Source: CADEFX01 sp050260355 (lineage in GTDB: Bacteria; Pseudomonadota; Alphaproteobacteria; Rhizobiales; Hyphomicrobiaceae). Taken from it: DNA of 31,629 bases. A program made the translations under genes and the position numbers. Within the stretch, counting starts at the first letter, position 1. Every line of letters starts with the position of its first letter. The notes beneath the pieces were generated by a model. The model was not told where the DNA came from and searched no databases. It worked only from the letters and a program-made list of their open reading frames with translations. Location of the stretch: assembly GCA_050260355.1 (NCBI GenBank), contig JBLNBZ010000112.1, forward strand, positions 1 to 31,629. Direction: 5' to 3'. Below, piece by piece: positions 22,992 through 30,307 of the stretch.

Positions 22992-23603
22992 TCAGCCGAG
23001 ACCGAGCGCGAGCTGCACGGGCCTGAACGAGCGGCGGTGGTGAACGGTGACGCCGAGGCGCTGGATGGCCTGCTGGTGCTCTGGCGTGCCGTAGCCCTTG
23101 TGGCGCTCGAAGCCGTAGCCGGGCAGCTCTTGTGCGAGCGCGATCATCAGGCGGTCGCGTGTGACCTTCGCGACAATCGAAGCGGCGGCGATCGACAGGC
23201 ACTTGGCGTCGCCCTGAACGACCGTTCGCGCCGAACAGCGCAGGTCGGGCGCGCGGTTGCCGTCAATCAACACAAGGCGCGGCCGCGACATCAGCTTGCG
23301 CACGGCTTGGCCCATGGCCCACATGGTAGCATTGAGAATGTTGTTGCGGTCGATGCGGCCCACATCGGCGATGCCGACGGCGTACTGCGAGGTGGCGACG
23401 ATGCGGGCATACACTTCGGCGCGCACCTCGGGCTCCAGCTCCTTGGAGTCGGCAATCCCGTCGGGGATGTTGTCCGGATCGAGAATAACCGCAGCAGCGA
23501 CCACCGGCCCCGCCCAGGGCCCTCGGCCTGCCTCGTCAACCCCCGCAATCGGTCCGCCAGCAAGCTGCAGCTCGTTGGCTTCCAGCTCGAACGTCGGCCT
23601 CAT
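22992..23603 (-). CDS. rnhB: Ribonuclease HII
   Basis: A 203-residue RNase HII that removes ribonucleotides embedded in DNA. The active-site motif GVDEAGRGP lies at residues 21-29 with Asp23 and Glu24, followed by IADSKELEPEVR. Asp114 lies in VLIDGN and Asp150 in KVTRD after GDAKCLSIAAASIVAKV. The C-terminal HKGYGTPEH segment completes the family pattern, with the usual HRRSF ending. Overall length fits the family. GGGGAG lies nine bases before the ATG at 23603. Upstream lie a possible promoter and two GANTC methylation sites. Confidence 0.96.
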   Translation of the reverse strand: MRPTFELEANELQLAGGPIAGVDEAGRGPWAGPVVAAAVILDPDNIPDGIADSKELEPEVRAEVYARIVATSQYAVGIADVGRIDRNNILNATMWAMGQAVRKLMSRPRLVLIDGNRAPDLRCSARTVVQGDAKCLSIAAASIVAKVTRDRLMIALAQELPGYGFERHKGYGTPEHQQAIQRLGVTVHHRRSFRPVQLALGLG

Positions 23604-23638
23604 GTCCCCCGGCTCCCCGCTCGGCGGGATAGTCAGTG

Positions 23639-23661
23639 GATTCGGGGGCTCGAGTCAAAGC
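23639..23661 (-). promoter_or_regulatory. rnhB promoter candidate overlapping two GANTC sites
   Basis: Reading the minus strand, a TTGACT (-35-like, about 23653-23658) is followed about 18 bases later by a weak GACTAT. GANTC sites, the CcrM target, lie at 23652-23656 (GAGTC/GACTC, overlapping the -35) and 23639-23643 (GATTC/GAATC, in the spacer). The -10 is poor, so only the two methylation sites are certain. Confidence 0.4.
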
Positions 23662-23708
23662 GAGGCGGATCACCTGCTCTGCGTCTCAAGGGTGCGCGGG
23701 ATTCCGGC

Positions 23709-24821
23709 TTAGAGCAGGCTCATCTGAGAGCCTGGCAAGACAGGTCGCTTGAACAGGTCGGTTCTCAGCTCGAGCTTGTACTTGTTCATGCCGAGCCGGT
23801 TGAGCGCGAGGCGGAAGCGTGTCGCGATCTGCTCGGCATAGGGGCCCGTGCCGCGCTGGCGCAGACCGAACTCGGAGCTGTAGTCCTTGCCGCCGTGCAT
23901 TGAGCGCAGGATGTTGATGACGCGGGCGGCTCGGTCCGGGAAATCGGTCTCCAGCCACTCGCGGAAGAGCTGCTTCAGCTCGAGCGGAAGGCGCAGCAGC
24001 ACGTAGCCGCCATCGCGCGCACCGGCAGCGTGCGCGGTCTCCAGGATGCGCTCGATCTCGCTGTCGTTGAGGGCCGGGATGATGGGGGCCACCATGGCCA
24101 CCGTCGGGATGCCGGCCGCCGAGAGCTGGCGAATGGCTTCCAGCCGTTTGGGCGGCGTGGTCGCGCGGGGCTCCATCTTGCGCGCGAGGTGCGGGTCGAG
24201 CGTGGTGACGGAGATGGCGACCTTGGCCAGTCCGCGCTCGGCCATCCTCGACAGAATGTCGATGTCGCGCACGACGCCTGCCGACTTGGTGACAATGCCG
24301 AACGGATGCTGCGCGCGCTCCAGCACCTCGAGGATGGAGCGCGTGATGCGATGCTCGCGCTCGATCGGCTGATAGGGGTCCGTGACCGTGCCGATGGCGA
24401 TGACCTTTGGCTCGTAGCGCGGGTTGGCGAGCTCGCGCTCCAGGAGCTCGGCCGCGTTGGACTTGGCATAGAGCTTGGTCTCGAAGTCGAGACCGGGAGA
24501 GTGACCGAGGAAGGCGTGGGTCGGTCGGGCGAAGCAGTAGATGCAGCCGTGCTCGCACCCGCGGTAGGGATTGATCGACTGCTCGAAGGAGATATCCGGG
24601 CTGTCGTTGCTGGTCACGATGCTGCGCGCGCGCTCGAGACTGATGTACGTCTTGAATGCGTCGAGGCTGCCCAGCGTCTCCCAGCCATCATCGAAGCCTT
24701 CGTATTTGGCCGCATCGTACCGGCTCGAGGCGTTGGATCGCGCTCCCCGTCCCCTCCGTCGCTCGCTGTGCACGGCCGTTTGGTCGGCGCCTGCGATGGA
24801 TTTGGCTATAGGCTTCTCCAT
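23709..24821 (-). CDS. PA0069-family radical SAM protein (SplB-related)
   Basis: A 370-residue radical SAM protein of the PA0069 group, assigned to COG1533 (spore photoproduct lyase-like, DNA repair photolyase). The cluster motif is a C-x3-C-x2-C in GCEHGCIYCFARP (about residues 88-100), within the family-specific INPYRGCEHGC. TKLYAKSNAAELLERELANPRYEPKVIAIGTVTDPYQPIER and SVTTLDPHLARKMEPRATTPPKRLEAI follow. The start at 24821 (MEKPIAKS) is preferred over earlier ATGs because a LexA-type box lies just upstream and would otherwise be coding. The ATG has no clear RBS. The chemistry is not known for this group; photoproduct lyase activity on DNA is possible but not shown. Confidence 0.88.
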   Translation of the reverse strand: MEKPIAKSIAGADQTAVHSERRRGRGARSNASSRYDAAKYEGFDDGWETLGSLDAFKTYISLERARSIVTSNDSPDISFEQSINPYRGCEHGCIYCFARPTHAFLGHSPGLDFETKLYAKSNAAELLERELANPRYEPKVIAIGTVTDPYQPIEREHRITRSILEVLERAQHPFGIVTKSAGVVRDIDILSRMAERGLAKVAISVTTLDPHLARKMEPRATTPPKRLEAIRQLSAAGIPTVAMVAPIIPALNDSEIERILETAHAAGARDGGYVLLRLPLELKQLFREWLETDFPDRAARVINILRSMHGGKDYSSEFGLRQRGTGPYAEQIATRFRLALNRLGMNKYKLELRTDLFKRPVLPGSQMSLL

Positions 24822-24846
24822 GGCCGCAAGGATACGTGGGGCGTGA

Positions 24847-24861
24847 GAACATAGCAAGAAC
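24847..24861. promoter_or_regulatory. LexA-type SOS box (GAAC-N7-GAAC)
   Basis: GAAC, ATAGCAA, GAAC is an exact match to the alphaproteobacterial LexA box (GTTC-N7-GTTC on the minus strand). It lies 25 bases upstream of the radical SAM start at 24821 and 67 bases upstream of the glycosyltransferase start at 24929, in the divergent region. It suggests that the SplB-related gene is induced by DNA damage. Confidence 0.6.
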
Positions 24862-24928
24862 ATTATCTGCAACGTTGAGCCGGGCGAGGCCCGAGGCTAG
24901 CTTGCGATCGCAACAAGGGGCGCCCCGC

Positions 24929-25618
24929 ATGATTTCGGTCGTCGTTCCGACGCTGAACGCCGAGACGCACCTCGCCGCCAGCCTGACCGCGCTCGTGCCT
25001 GCGACCGTCGAGGGGCTGGTGCGCGAGGTGGTGGTGGTCGACGGCGGCTCCACGGATCGCACGACAGACATCGTGGACCAAGCGGGCGCCACGCTCGTCA
25101 AATCGACATGCGGGCGCGGCACGCAGCTCGCCGCAGGTGCCGAGCACACCCGCCTGCCGTGGATCCTGTTCTTGCATGCGGACACGGTCCTGGAGCCGGG
25201 CTGGGAGCGGGAGGCGGCGGCCTTCATCGAGCGGGTCGATACGGGTCGGCAAGCGCCTGCGGCAGCCGCATTCCGATTTGCGCTCGATGAGCCTGGGCTC
25301 AAGCCGCGCCTGGTCGAGCTGGGCGTGGCGTTGCGCTGCACGCTTCTGCGTCTGCCCTATGGCGATCAGGGTCTGCTCATTCCGCGGCGGCTCTATCAGC
25401 AGGTCGGCGGCTACCGTCGGATTCCCCTGATGGAGGACGTGGACCTCGTCCGCCGGCTCGGGCGCAGTCGCACCGTCATGCTGCGCGCACGCGCCAACAC
25501 GAGCGCGCTGCGCTATCGGCGCGACGGCTACTTGCGGCGTATCGCACGCAATCTGACCTGCCTCACGCTGTATTATCTGCGCGTGCCCGCTGGTACGCTG
25601 GCGCGCCTCTATCGCTGA
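24929..25618 (+). CDS. Family 2 glycosyltransferase, TIGR04283-like
   Basis: A 229-residue GT-A glycosyltransferase of the group named transferase 2, rSAM/selenodomain-associated. ISVVVPTLNAETHLAASLTAL (residues 2-22) opens the nucleotide-sugar domain. EVVVVDGGSTDRTTDI (about 33-48), CGRGTQLAAGA, FLHADTVLEPGWE (the metal-binding DxD-like HADT), and YGDQGLLIPRRLYQQVGGYRRIPLMEDVDLVRRL are the family pattern. AAGGGG lies eight bases before the ATG at 24929. The gene is divergent from the radical SAM gene, and its DUF2064-family partner lies two genes downstream. Donor and acceptor are unknown. Confidence 0.88.
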   Translation: MISVVVPTLNAETHLAASLTALVPATVEGLVREVVVVDGGSTDRTTDIVDQAGATLVKSTCGRGTQLAAGAEHTRLPWILFLHADTVLEPGWEREAAAFIERVDTGRQAPAAAAFRFALDEPGLKPRLVELGVALRCTLLRLPYGDQGLLIPRRLYQQVGGYRRIPLMEDVDLVRRLGRSRTVMLRARANTSALRYRRDGYLRRIARNLTCLTLYYLRVPAGTLARLYR

Positions 25619-25726
25619 GCGACAAGCCATCACTTCCTCGTGAAGCGATCAAGCCCGTCTTTGTCGTGCTAACCGAGCGCGCGTAGCTTCGTGCCGCGGG
25701 AAGGGCGCTCAAGGGAGAGAGAAGCC

Positions 25727-26716
25727 ATGCGGAGTATTTCCAAGCGTGAGTTCGTAATCTCGGCTGCAGCAGCAGCGGCGGCCTTCGGTCTCGACGGGCC
25801 GCTAACGTTCGTTCCGCCGGCCGAGGCTCGGAAAGGACTGGTGATGAGCCCGATGGGCTCGCCGCAGAAGCTCATCGACAAAGGCTTCGTCAAGTTCAAG
25901 GTCGGCGACATCGAGGTGACCCAGCTCTACGACGGCACCTGGGAGAAGGCGCACGATGCGGGCTTCATCAAGAACGCGTCGATCGACGAGACGAAAGGTG
26001 CGCTGAAGGCGGCCGGTCTAACCGATGCCTATGTCCCCATCCCCTTCACGGTCACAGTCGTGAAGCTCAAGGGCAAGACCATCATGTTCGACTCGGGCAC
26101 CGGCGCGCAGATGGCGCCAACAGCCGGTCTCATCGCCAAAAACGACCTGCTCAAGAAGGCGGGCATCGATCCGGCCAAAATCTCCACCATCATCCTCACG
26201 CATTTCCACGCCGACCACATCTTCGGGTTGATGGCGAAGGACACCAATGCGCCGTTGTTCCCGAATATCGAGATCATCGCTCCCGCCGCGGAGTACAAAT
26301 ACTGGACGGCTCCTTCGACCACAGCCGGAGCCGCCAAGCGCATCCAGGCCGTGTTCCCGAGCTGGAAGAACATCAGGCAGTACGAGGGCGACAAGGAAGT
26401 CGTGGCCGGCATCAAGCCCATCAACAGCAACGGACACACGCCAGGCCATATGAGCTATCTGCTGAGCTCCGGCCGCAGCCAGCTCATCGTGCTCGGCGAT
26501 GTCACCAACATTCCGGCGCTGTTCGTCAGGAATCCCGGCTGGCATGCCGCGTTCGACACCGATGGTGCGCTAGCGGAGACCAACCGCCGCAAGGTCTTCG
26601 ATCGGGTGGTTGCCGACAAGACAATGATCACGGGCTACCATTATGGCCTGCCCGGCGCCGGGACCATCAAGAAGGACGGCAAGGGCTATGCCTTCGTGCC
26701 GGTGAGGGCGATTTAA
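25727..26716 (+). CDS. Exported MBL-fold metallo-hydrolase
   Basis: A 330-residue metallo-beta-lactamase-fold hydrolase. The N-terminus MRSISKREFVIS followed by a run of Ala and a cleavage AEA-RK near residue 35 looks like a Tat signal with KR in place of the twin arginine. The metal motif HFHADH is at residues 159-164 (HxHxDH), then a GHTPGH and GDVTN later, and a TGYHYG that supplies the last His. This is the pattern of the secreted MBL group that includes lactonase-like enzymes; the substrate is unknown. GGGAGAG precedes the ATG at 25727. The open frame upstream (25691) lacks a signal. It lies between the two rSAM-associated glycosyltransferase genes. Confidence 0.88.
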   Translation: MRSISKREFVISAAAAAAAFGLDGPLTFVPPAEARKGLVMSPMGSPQKLIDKGFVKFKVGDIEVTQLYDGTWEKAHDAGFIKNASIDETKGALKAAGLTDAYVPIPFTVTVVKLKGKTIMFDSGTGAQMAPTAGLIAKNDLLKKAGIDPAKISTIILTHFHADHIFGLMAKDTNAPLFPNIEIIAPAAEYKYWTAPSTTAGAAKRIQAVFPSWKNIRQYEGDKEVVAGIKPINSNGHTPGHMSYLLSSGRSQLIVLGDVTNIPALFVRNPGWHAAFDTDGALAETNRRKVFDRVVADKTMITGYHYGLPGAGTIKKDGKGYAFVPVRAI

Positions 26717-26739
26717 GCAGGACACGGGACCACGCGCTG

Positions 26740-27444
26740 ATGCGATCCCGCGCAAAGAAGGCGCTGCGACGTTCCGCAGCGCCTTTCGCATGCCGGCTCG
26801 TGATCATGGCCAAGGTTCCAGTCGCAGGTGCGGTCAAGAGGCGGCTGGCGCGCGAGGTTGGTGAGATACGGGCGGTGTGGTTCTACCGGCATGCCGCCGC
26901 CGCAATGATGGCGCGGCTCGGCCGGCAGCCGTTCTGGCGGGCGATGCTTGCCGTGACGCCCGACGCCGGTCGCGGCTTTAGGCCATGGCCGCGCGGCCTT
27001 GCGCGGCGCGGGCAAGGCCGGGGCGATCTGGGCGAGCGCATGCTGAAGCCGATGCGTGAGCTGCCTGCGGGGCCGGTCTGTGTCATCGGCACCGACATTC
27101 CTGACGTCGAGGTCGCGCACGTGCGCAGTGCCTTCAGACAGCTCGGCAGCGCGGATGTCGTCTTCGGGCCGGCGGAGGACGGTGGCTTCTGGCTGGTCGG
27201 CATGCGGCGCCGGCCGCGCCTGCTGCGCCCCTTTGGCGGCGTGCGCTGGTCGACGGCCGATGCGCTGGCCGACACGCTGCGCAACCTGGAAGGCGCCCGT
27301 GTCGCCTACACCGCGACACTCGCCGACGTCGACACAGGACACGATCTGGCACGCGCCGGCGCATGCTTCGGACGCCGTGTACGCGTCCGTCATCCGCTCC
27401 GTATTGCCGCCACAACGCAAGGCCGCAATCTCTGTGTATCTTGA
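26740..27444 (+). CDS. DUF2064 / TIGR04282 family glycosyltransferase-like protein
   Basis: A protein of up to 234 residues of the DUF2064 family (glycosyltransferase, rSAM/selenodomain-associated family 1). RLVIMAKVPVAGAVKRRLAREVG (about residues 18-40) is the nucleotide-binding opening, though the usual Lys-Thr is replaced by Lys-Arg-Arg. VCVIGTDIPDVEVAHVRSAFRQLGSADVVFGPAEDGGFWLVGM (about 112-154) and the STADALADT segment follow. The C-terminus is short of the family core's end by little. The start is uncertain: the ATG at 26740 adds about 17 positively charged residues that overlap a strong hairpin, and a GTG at 26797 would be the alternative. The family's chemistry is unclear. Confidence 0.8.
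   Translation: MRSRAKKALRRSAAPFACRLVIMAKVPVAGAVKRRLAREVGEIRAVWFYRHAAAAMMARLGRQPFWRAMLAVTPDAGRGFRPWPRGLARRGQGRGDLGERMLKPMRELPAGPVCVIGTDIPDVEVAHVRSAFRQLGSADVVFGPAEDGGFWLVGMRRRPRLLRPFGGVRWSTADALADTLRNLEGARVAYTATLADVDTGHDLARAGACFGRRVRVRHPLRIAATTQGRNLCVS
26758..26785 (+). terminator. Hairpin at the end of the MBL gene, terminator-like
   Basis: An 11-base-pair stem (AAGGCGCTGCG with CGCAGCGCCTT) around a six-base loop, 42 bases after the MBL hydrolase stop. Only three T follow, so termination would be weak. The hairpin lies over the first codons of the DUF2064 reading frame if that gene starts at 26740, which favours a later start. Confidence 0.5.
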
Positions 27445-27512
27445 TGCCTGCGGGTTGGTTGTGGGAAAGCCCGCTCCCGACAGTTGCGTCAAGTTGTGTG
27501 AGTGTCCTCGCA

Positions 27513-28673
27513 ATGGTTCAGCGTCGCAGTCAGCGTTCTCTTCCGGTCGACCGTGTGCTCCAAGGCGATTGCCTTACAGAGCTCGCCAAGATGCCGTCGG
27601 CCAGCGTCGATCTCGTCTTCGCCGATCCGCCTTACAACCTCCAGCTCGAGGGCGAGCTGCTGCGTCCCAACAATACCGTTGTGGACGGCGTGCATCAGGA
27701 CTGGGACCAGTTCGGCAGCTTCGCCGACTACGATCGCTTCTGCCGCGCCTGGCTCGAGGAGTGCCGGCGCATACTGAAACCCGACGGCGCCATCTGGGTC
27801 ATCGGCAGCTATCACAACATCTTCCGTCTGGGTGTTGCGCTGCAGGATCTGGGGTTCTGGATTCAGAACGACGTGGTGTGGCGCAAGACCAATCCGATGC
27901 CGAATTTCCGCGGCAAGCGCTTCACCAATGCGCATGAAACGCTGATCTGGGCTGCGCGCGACCGCAAATCGCGGCCGACGTTCAACTACGAAGCCATGAA
28001 GGCGTTCAACGACGACGTGCAGATGCGCTCGGACTGGCTGATCCCGATCTGCTCGGGGCCGGAGCGCCTGAAGGACGACGGCGGACGCAAAGCGCATCCC
28101 ACGCAGAAGCCTGAGGCGTTGCTCTCGCGCGTGGTGCTGGCCACCACGCGGCCAGGCGACATCATCCTCGATCCGTTCTTCGGGACGGGTACGACCGGAG
28201 CTGCGGCCAAGCGGCTCGGCAGGCACTGGATCGGCATCGAGCGCGATCCGGATTACGCCAAGGCCGCGACCGAGCGCATCGCCCAGGTGCGTCCGCTGCC
28301 TGCGCCCGCGCTCGAGACGGCGGCATCGAAACGCAGCGAGCCGCGCATTCCGTTCGGCACCATCGTCGAGCTGAGAATGATCGAGCCGGGCGCACGCTTA
28401 TGGGACGAACGCGGCAAGATCTGCGCCGAGGTGCGCGCCGACGGTACGCTGGCGCTCGCCGGCAGTACACAGCGCATGCAAGGCTCGATCCATCGCCTCG
28501 GCGCCGAGGTGCAGGGCAAGGCCGCGTGCAACGGCTGGACCTACTGGCATTTCGAGGCGAAGGGCCGTCGCCAGCCGATCGACATCCTGCGCCAGGACGC
28601 GCGACGTCAGTTGGGGTTGGTCCCGCAGTCGCGCCCGCTCGCAGGGGCGCCGATCCTGGTGGCTGGCGAATAG
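27513..28673 (+). CDS. ccrM: Cell-cycle-regulated adenine DNA methyltransferase CcrM
   Basis: A 386-residue beta-class N6-adenine methyltransferase that methylates the adenine of GANTC. The catalytic motif DPPY is at residues 38-41 (FADPPYNLQL). The SAM-binding motif is DPFFGTGTTGAAAKRL (residues 220-235). The insertion between them (NAHETLIWAARD, FNYEAMKAFNDDVQMRSDW) is as in Caulobacter CcrM. The C-terminal 100 residues hold the domain typical of CcrM (RAMA-like, ending ILRQDARRQLGL). Such a methyltransferase without a restriction partner controls replication-linked gene expression in alphaproteobacteria. The ATG at 27513 fits the family length; the frame is open upstream without family sequence. 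No GANTC site is seen in its immediate upstream 90 bases. Confidence 0.96.
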   Translation: MVQRRSQRSLPVDRVLQGDCLTELAKMPSASVDLVFADPPYNLQLEGELLRPNNTVVDGVHQDWDQFGSFADYDRFCRAWLEECRRILKPDGAIWVIGSYHNIFRLGVALQDLGFWIQNDVVWRKTNPMPNFRGKRFTNAHETLIWAARDRKSRPTFNYEAMKAFNDDVQMRSDWLIPICSGPERLKDDGGRKAHPTQKPEALLSRVVLATTRPGDIILDPFFGTGTTGAAAKRLGRHWIGIERDPDYAKAATERIAQVRPLPAPALETAASKRSEPRIPFGTIVELRMIEPGARLWDERGKICAEVRADGTLALAGSTQRMQGSIHRLGAEVQGKAACNGWTYWHFEAKGRRQPIDILRQDARRQLGLVPQSRPLAGAPILVAGE

Positions 28674-28689
28674 GGCGGGTGAGCGCGGC

Positions 28690-28941
28690 TCACGCGGCCT
28701 CATGGTGCGACTTCGGCGCTCTCATCAGGCATTGCAGGGCCTGCGTCATGATTTGCACCTCGGCTTGCGCCTCGTCGTTGCGTTTTCGGATCTCCTCGAT
28801 CCATTCGCGATAGATGGCTGGGTTGACGCTCGCGATCTCGGCAAGCTCGCGCTGGGACTTGGCAAGAATGGACGATGCCAAGCGCTCGAGCTGAAGTCTC
28901 GCGATCTCATCGCGTGCCTTGGGGGACCCTCGTCGATGCAT
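28690..28941 (-). CDS. Small helical protein of unknown function
   Basis: An 83-residue protein. The ATG at 28941 was chosen for the AGGAG eight bases upstream; the frame is open to 29061, but the extension is not credible. The sequence is highly charged and strongly helical: ARDEIARLQLERLASSILAKSQRELAEIA (about residues 8-37) is amphipathic with heptad features, then a short break (NPAIYREWIEEI), and a second helix RNDEAQAEVQIMTQALQCLMRA. I cannot assign a family. The gene converges on ccrM with 16 bases between stops. Confidence 0.6.
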   Translation of the reverse strand: MHRRGSPKARDEIARLQLERLASSILAKSQRELAEIASVNPAIYREWIEEIRKRNDEAQAEVQIMTQALQCLMRAPKSHHEAA

Positions 28942-29233
28942 TTGCACCACTCCTGCCCTAGACGTGGTAGAGCCTAGTACGTAGGTCACTACGAGGCGGT
29001 GACAAGGTGAGCCGCGCGTAAAGTTATCCACATCTCGACGTGCTGCAGCGCATTGTCGCAAATGCGAAATTTCTGTGACAGTTGCGCGCGGCGTTCCAGC
29101 CGGATGGCTTGATTGGCGGCAGCGCTCATGCGGCCTCGCGCGGTCGTCGTCAAGCGGCAGCCGAATGCCCTGCTCGGTCGAGAGATCGGAGCTACAGCCA
29201 GCCGCGGCGGCGGAAGTAGTCGAGAGATCGGAG
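28942..29233. other. Gene-free stretch between small protein and corA
   Basis: No credible gene. It contains the RBS of the small protein and an exact DnaA-box consensus TTATCCACA at 29024-29032. Near the right end begins a 42-base tandem repeat that continues into corA. The short frame on the plus strand here has no RBS. Confidence 0.5.
29024..29032 (+). promoter_or_regulatory. Perfect DnaA-box sequence
   Basis: TTATCCACA matches the DnaA-box consensus exactly. It lies 83 bases upstream of the small-protein start at 28941 and about 350 bases after ccrM. No further boxes are seen close by, so it is not an origin; it could be a regulatory site or chance. Confidence 0.35.
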
Positions 29234-29262
29234 CTACAGCCAGCCGCGGCGGCGGAAGTAGT
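29179..29262. repeat. 42-base exact tandem duplication across the corA stop codon
   Basis: Two identical copies of 42 bases (29179-29220 and 29221-29262) stand head to tail. The right copy holds the last nine codons and stop of corA (ending YFRRRGWL) plus 13 bases beyond; the left copy repeats them outside the gene. The unit is 14 codons long, so the extra copy stays in frame. Confidence 0.97.
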
Positions 29263-30205
29263 AGAACGGCAGCATGGCTGAGATCACCATGAGCACAAGT
29301 GCCATTGGATAGCCGCCGATCCAGTCGAGCTCGGGCATGTGCCTGAAGTTCATGCCATAAATGGTGCCGACCAGGGTCGGCGGCATGAGAGCGACGGCCA
29401 GCACCGAGAAAATCTTGATGATCTGGTTCTGCTCGATGTTGATCATGCCGAGAGTGGCGTCGAGCAGGAACATGACGCGGTTCGTCAGGAACCGCATGTG
29501 CTCCATCAGCGAGGCGATATCACGCTGAATGGTCTCGATGCGCTGGAGGATGCGCGTATCATCATTGCGCTCGCGCACGGCGTTGGCGAAGAACGTCATC
29601 ACCCGGTCCAGGGAGACGGCGCTTTCCTGGGCCCTCGATGTGATGTCGCCTTCCTTGCCGATGGCCTTCAGCAGAAGATCGAGGCGCCGGTTGCGCGTCT
29701 GCTGGCCGCCTTTGATCTCGAAGATGCCCTGGGCTGTTTTCTCCACCTCGTCCTGAATGCGCTCGATGAGGTCGGCTTGGCGATGCACGATGGTCTCGAG
29801 CAGGCCGGCCAGTATGGTGGCGGCGCCGTTGCAGGGCAGGGCCTCCTTCTCGACCCGCGAGACGAAGAAGGGGAAAGCTTTGGGTTCCGCGTAGCGTACG
29901 GTAACGAGGCGATTGCGCGTCAGGATGAACGTGACTGTCGAGGTCGCCGGCATCGGCGCATCGAGATTGTAGACGATGAACGCCGTGAGGTAATAGGCGC
30001 CGTTCTCGTAGTAGAGGCGGTTGGAGACCTCGATCTCGCGCATCTCTGCGCGTGTAGGGATCGAGATGCCGAGCTGCTTCTCGATGAAGGCATCCTCCTC
30101 CTTGGTGGGGTTGAGGAGGTCGATCCAGACCGTGGCTTCCCGGATGGGCACCTCGCCCTCGCGCCGTATCAGGGTGGTGCCTTGGTTGTCATAGACAGTC
30201 AGCAT
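29234..30205 (-). CDS. corA: Magnesium/cobalt transporter CorA family
   Basis: A 323-residue CorA-type divalent-cation channel of the inner membrane, working as a pentamer. The long soluble funnel occupies residues 1-260 with helices such as ETIVHRQADLIERIQDEVEKTAQGIF. Two C-terminal membrane helices follow: IFSVLAVALMPPTLVGTIYG, ending in the signature GMN of YGMNFRHMPEL, and YPMALVLMVISAMLPFYYF. The positive tail is FRRRGWL. The conserved GMN is intact. AGGAG lies five bases before the ATG at 30205. The gene's 3' end is part of an exact tandem duplication that places a second copy of the last codons and stop beyond the gene. Confidence 0.95.
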   Translation of the reverse strand: MLTVYDNQGTTLIRREGEVPIREATVWIDLLNPTKEEDAFIEKQLGISIPTRAEMREIEVSNRLYYENGAYYLTAFIVYNLDAPMPATSTVTFILTRNRLVTVRYAEPKAFPFFVSRVEKEALPCNGAATILAGLLETIVHRQADLIERIQDEVEKTAQGIFEIKGGQQTRNRRLDLLLKAIGKEGDITSRAQESAVSLDRVMTFFANAVRERNDDTRILQRIETIQRDIASLMEHMRFLTNRVMFLLDATLGMINIEQNQIIKIFSVLAVALMPPTLVGTIYGMNFRHMPELDWIGGYPMALVLMVISAMLPFYYFRRRGWL

Positions 30206-30307
30206 GCGAACTCCTGCCCAAGGTTTTCCTGGCAGCCGCAGCACGATGCACGAGTCTTGCAGCAATCGAAACGGTCGGAAATGTCCGACCCGCGCGGCTG
30301 GCCCGGC

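Noticed and set aside
27363..27512. Upstream extension of ccrM by 50 codons
   Set aside because: The added part has no family similarity and overlaps the end of the DUF2064 gene; the ATG at 27513 gives the expected N-terminus.
28942..29233. Chromosomal replication origin suggested by a perfect DnaA box
   Set aside because: Only one box is seen, with no AT-rich unwinding stretch and no origin-associated genes.
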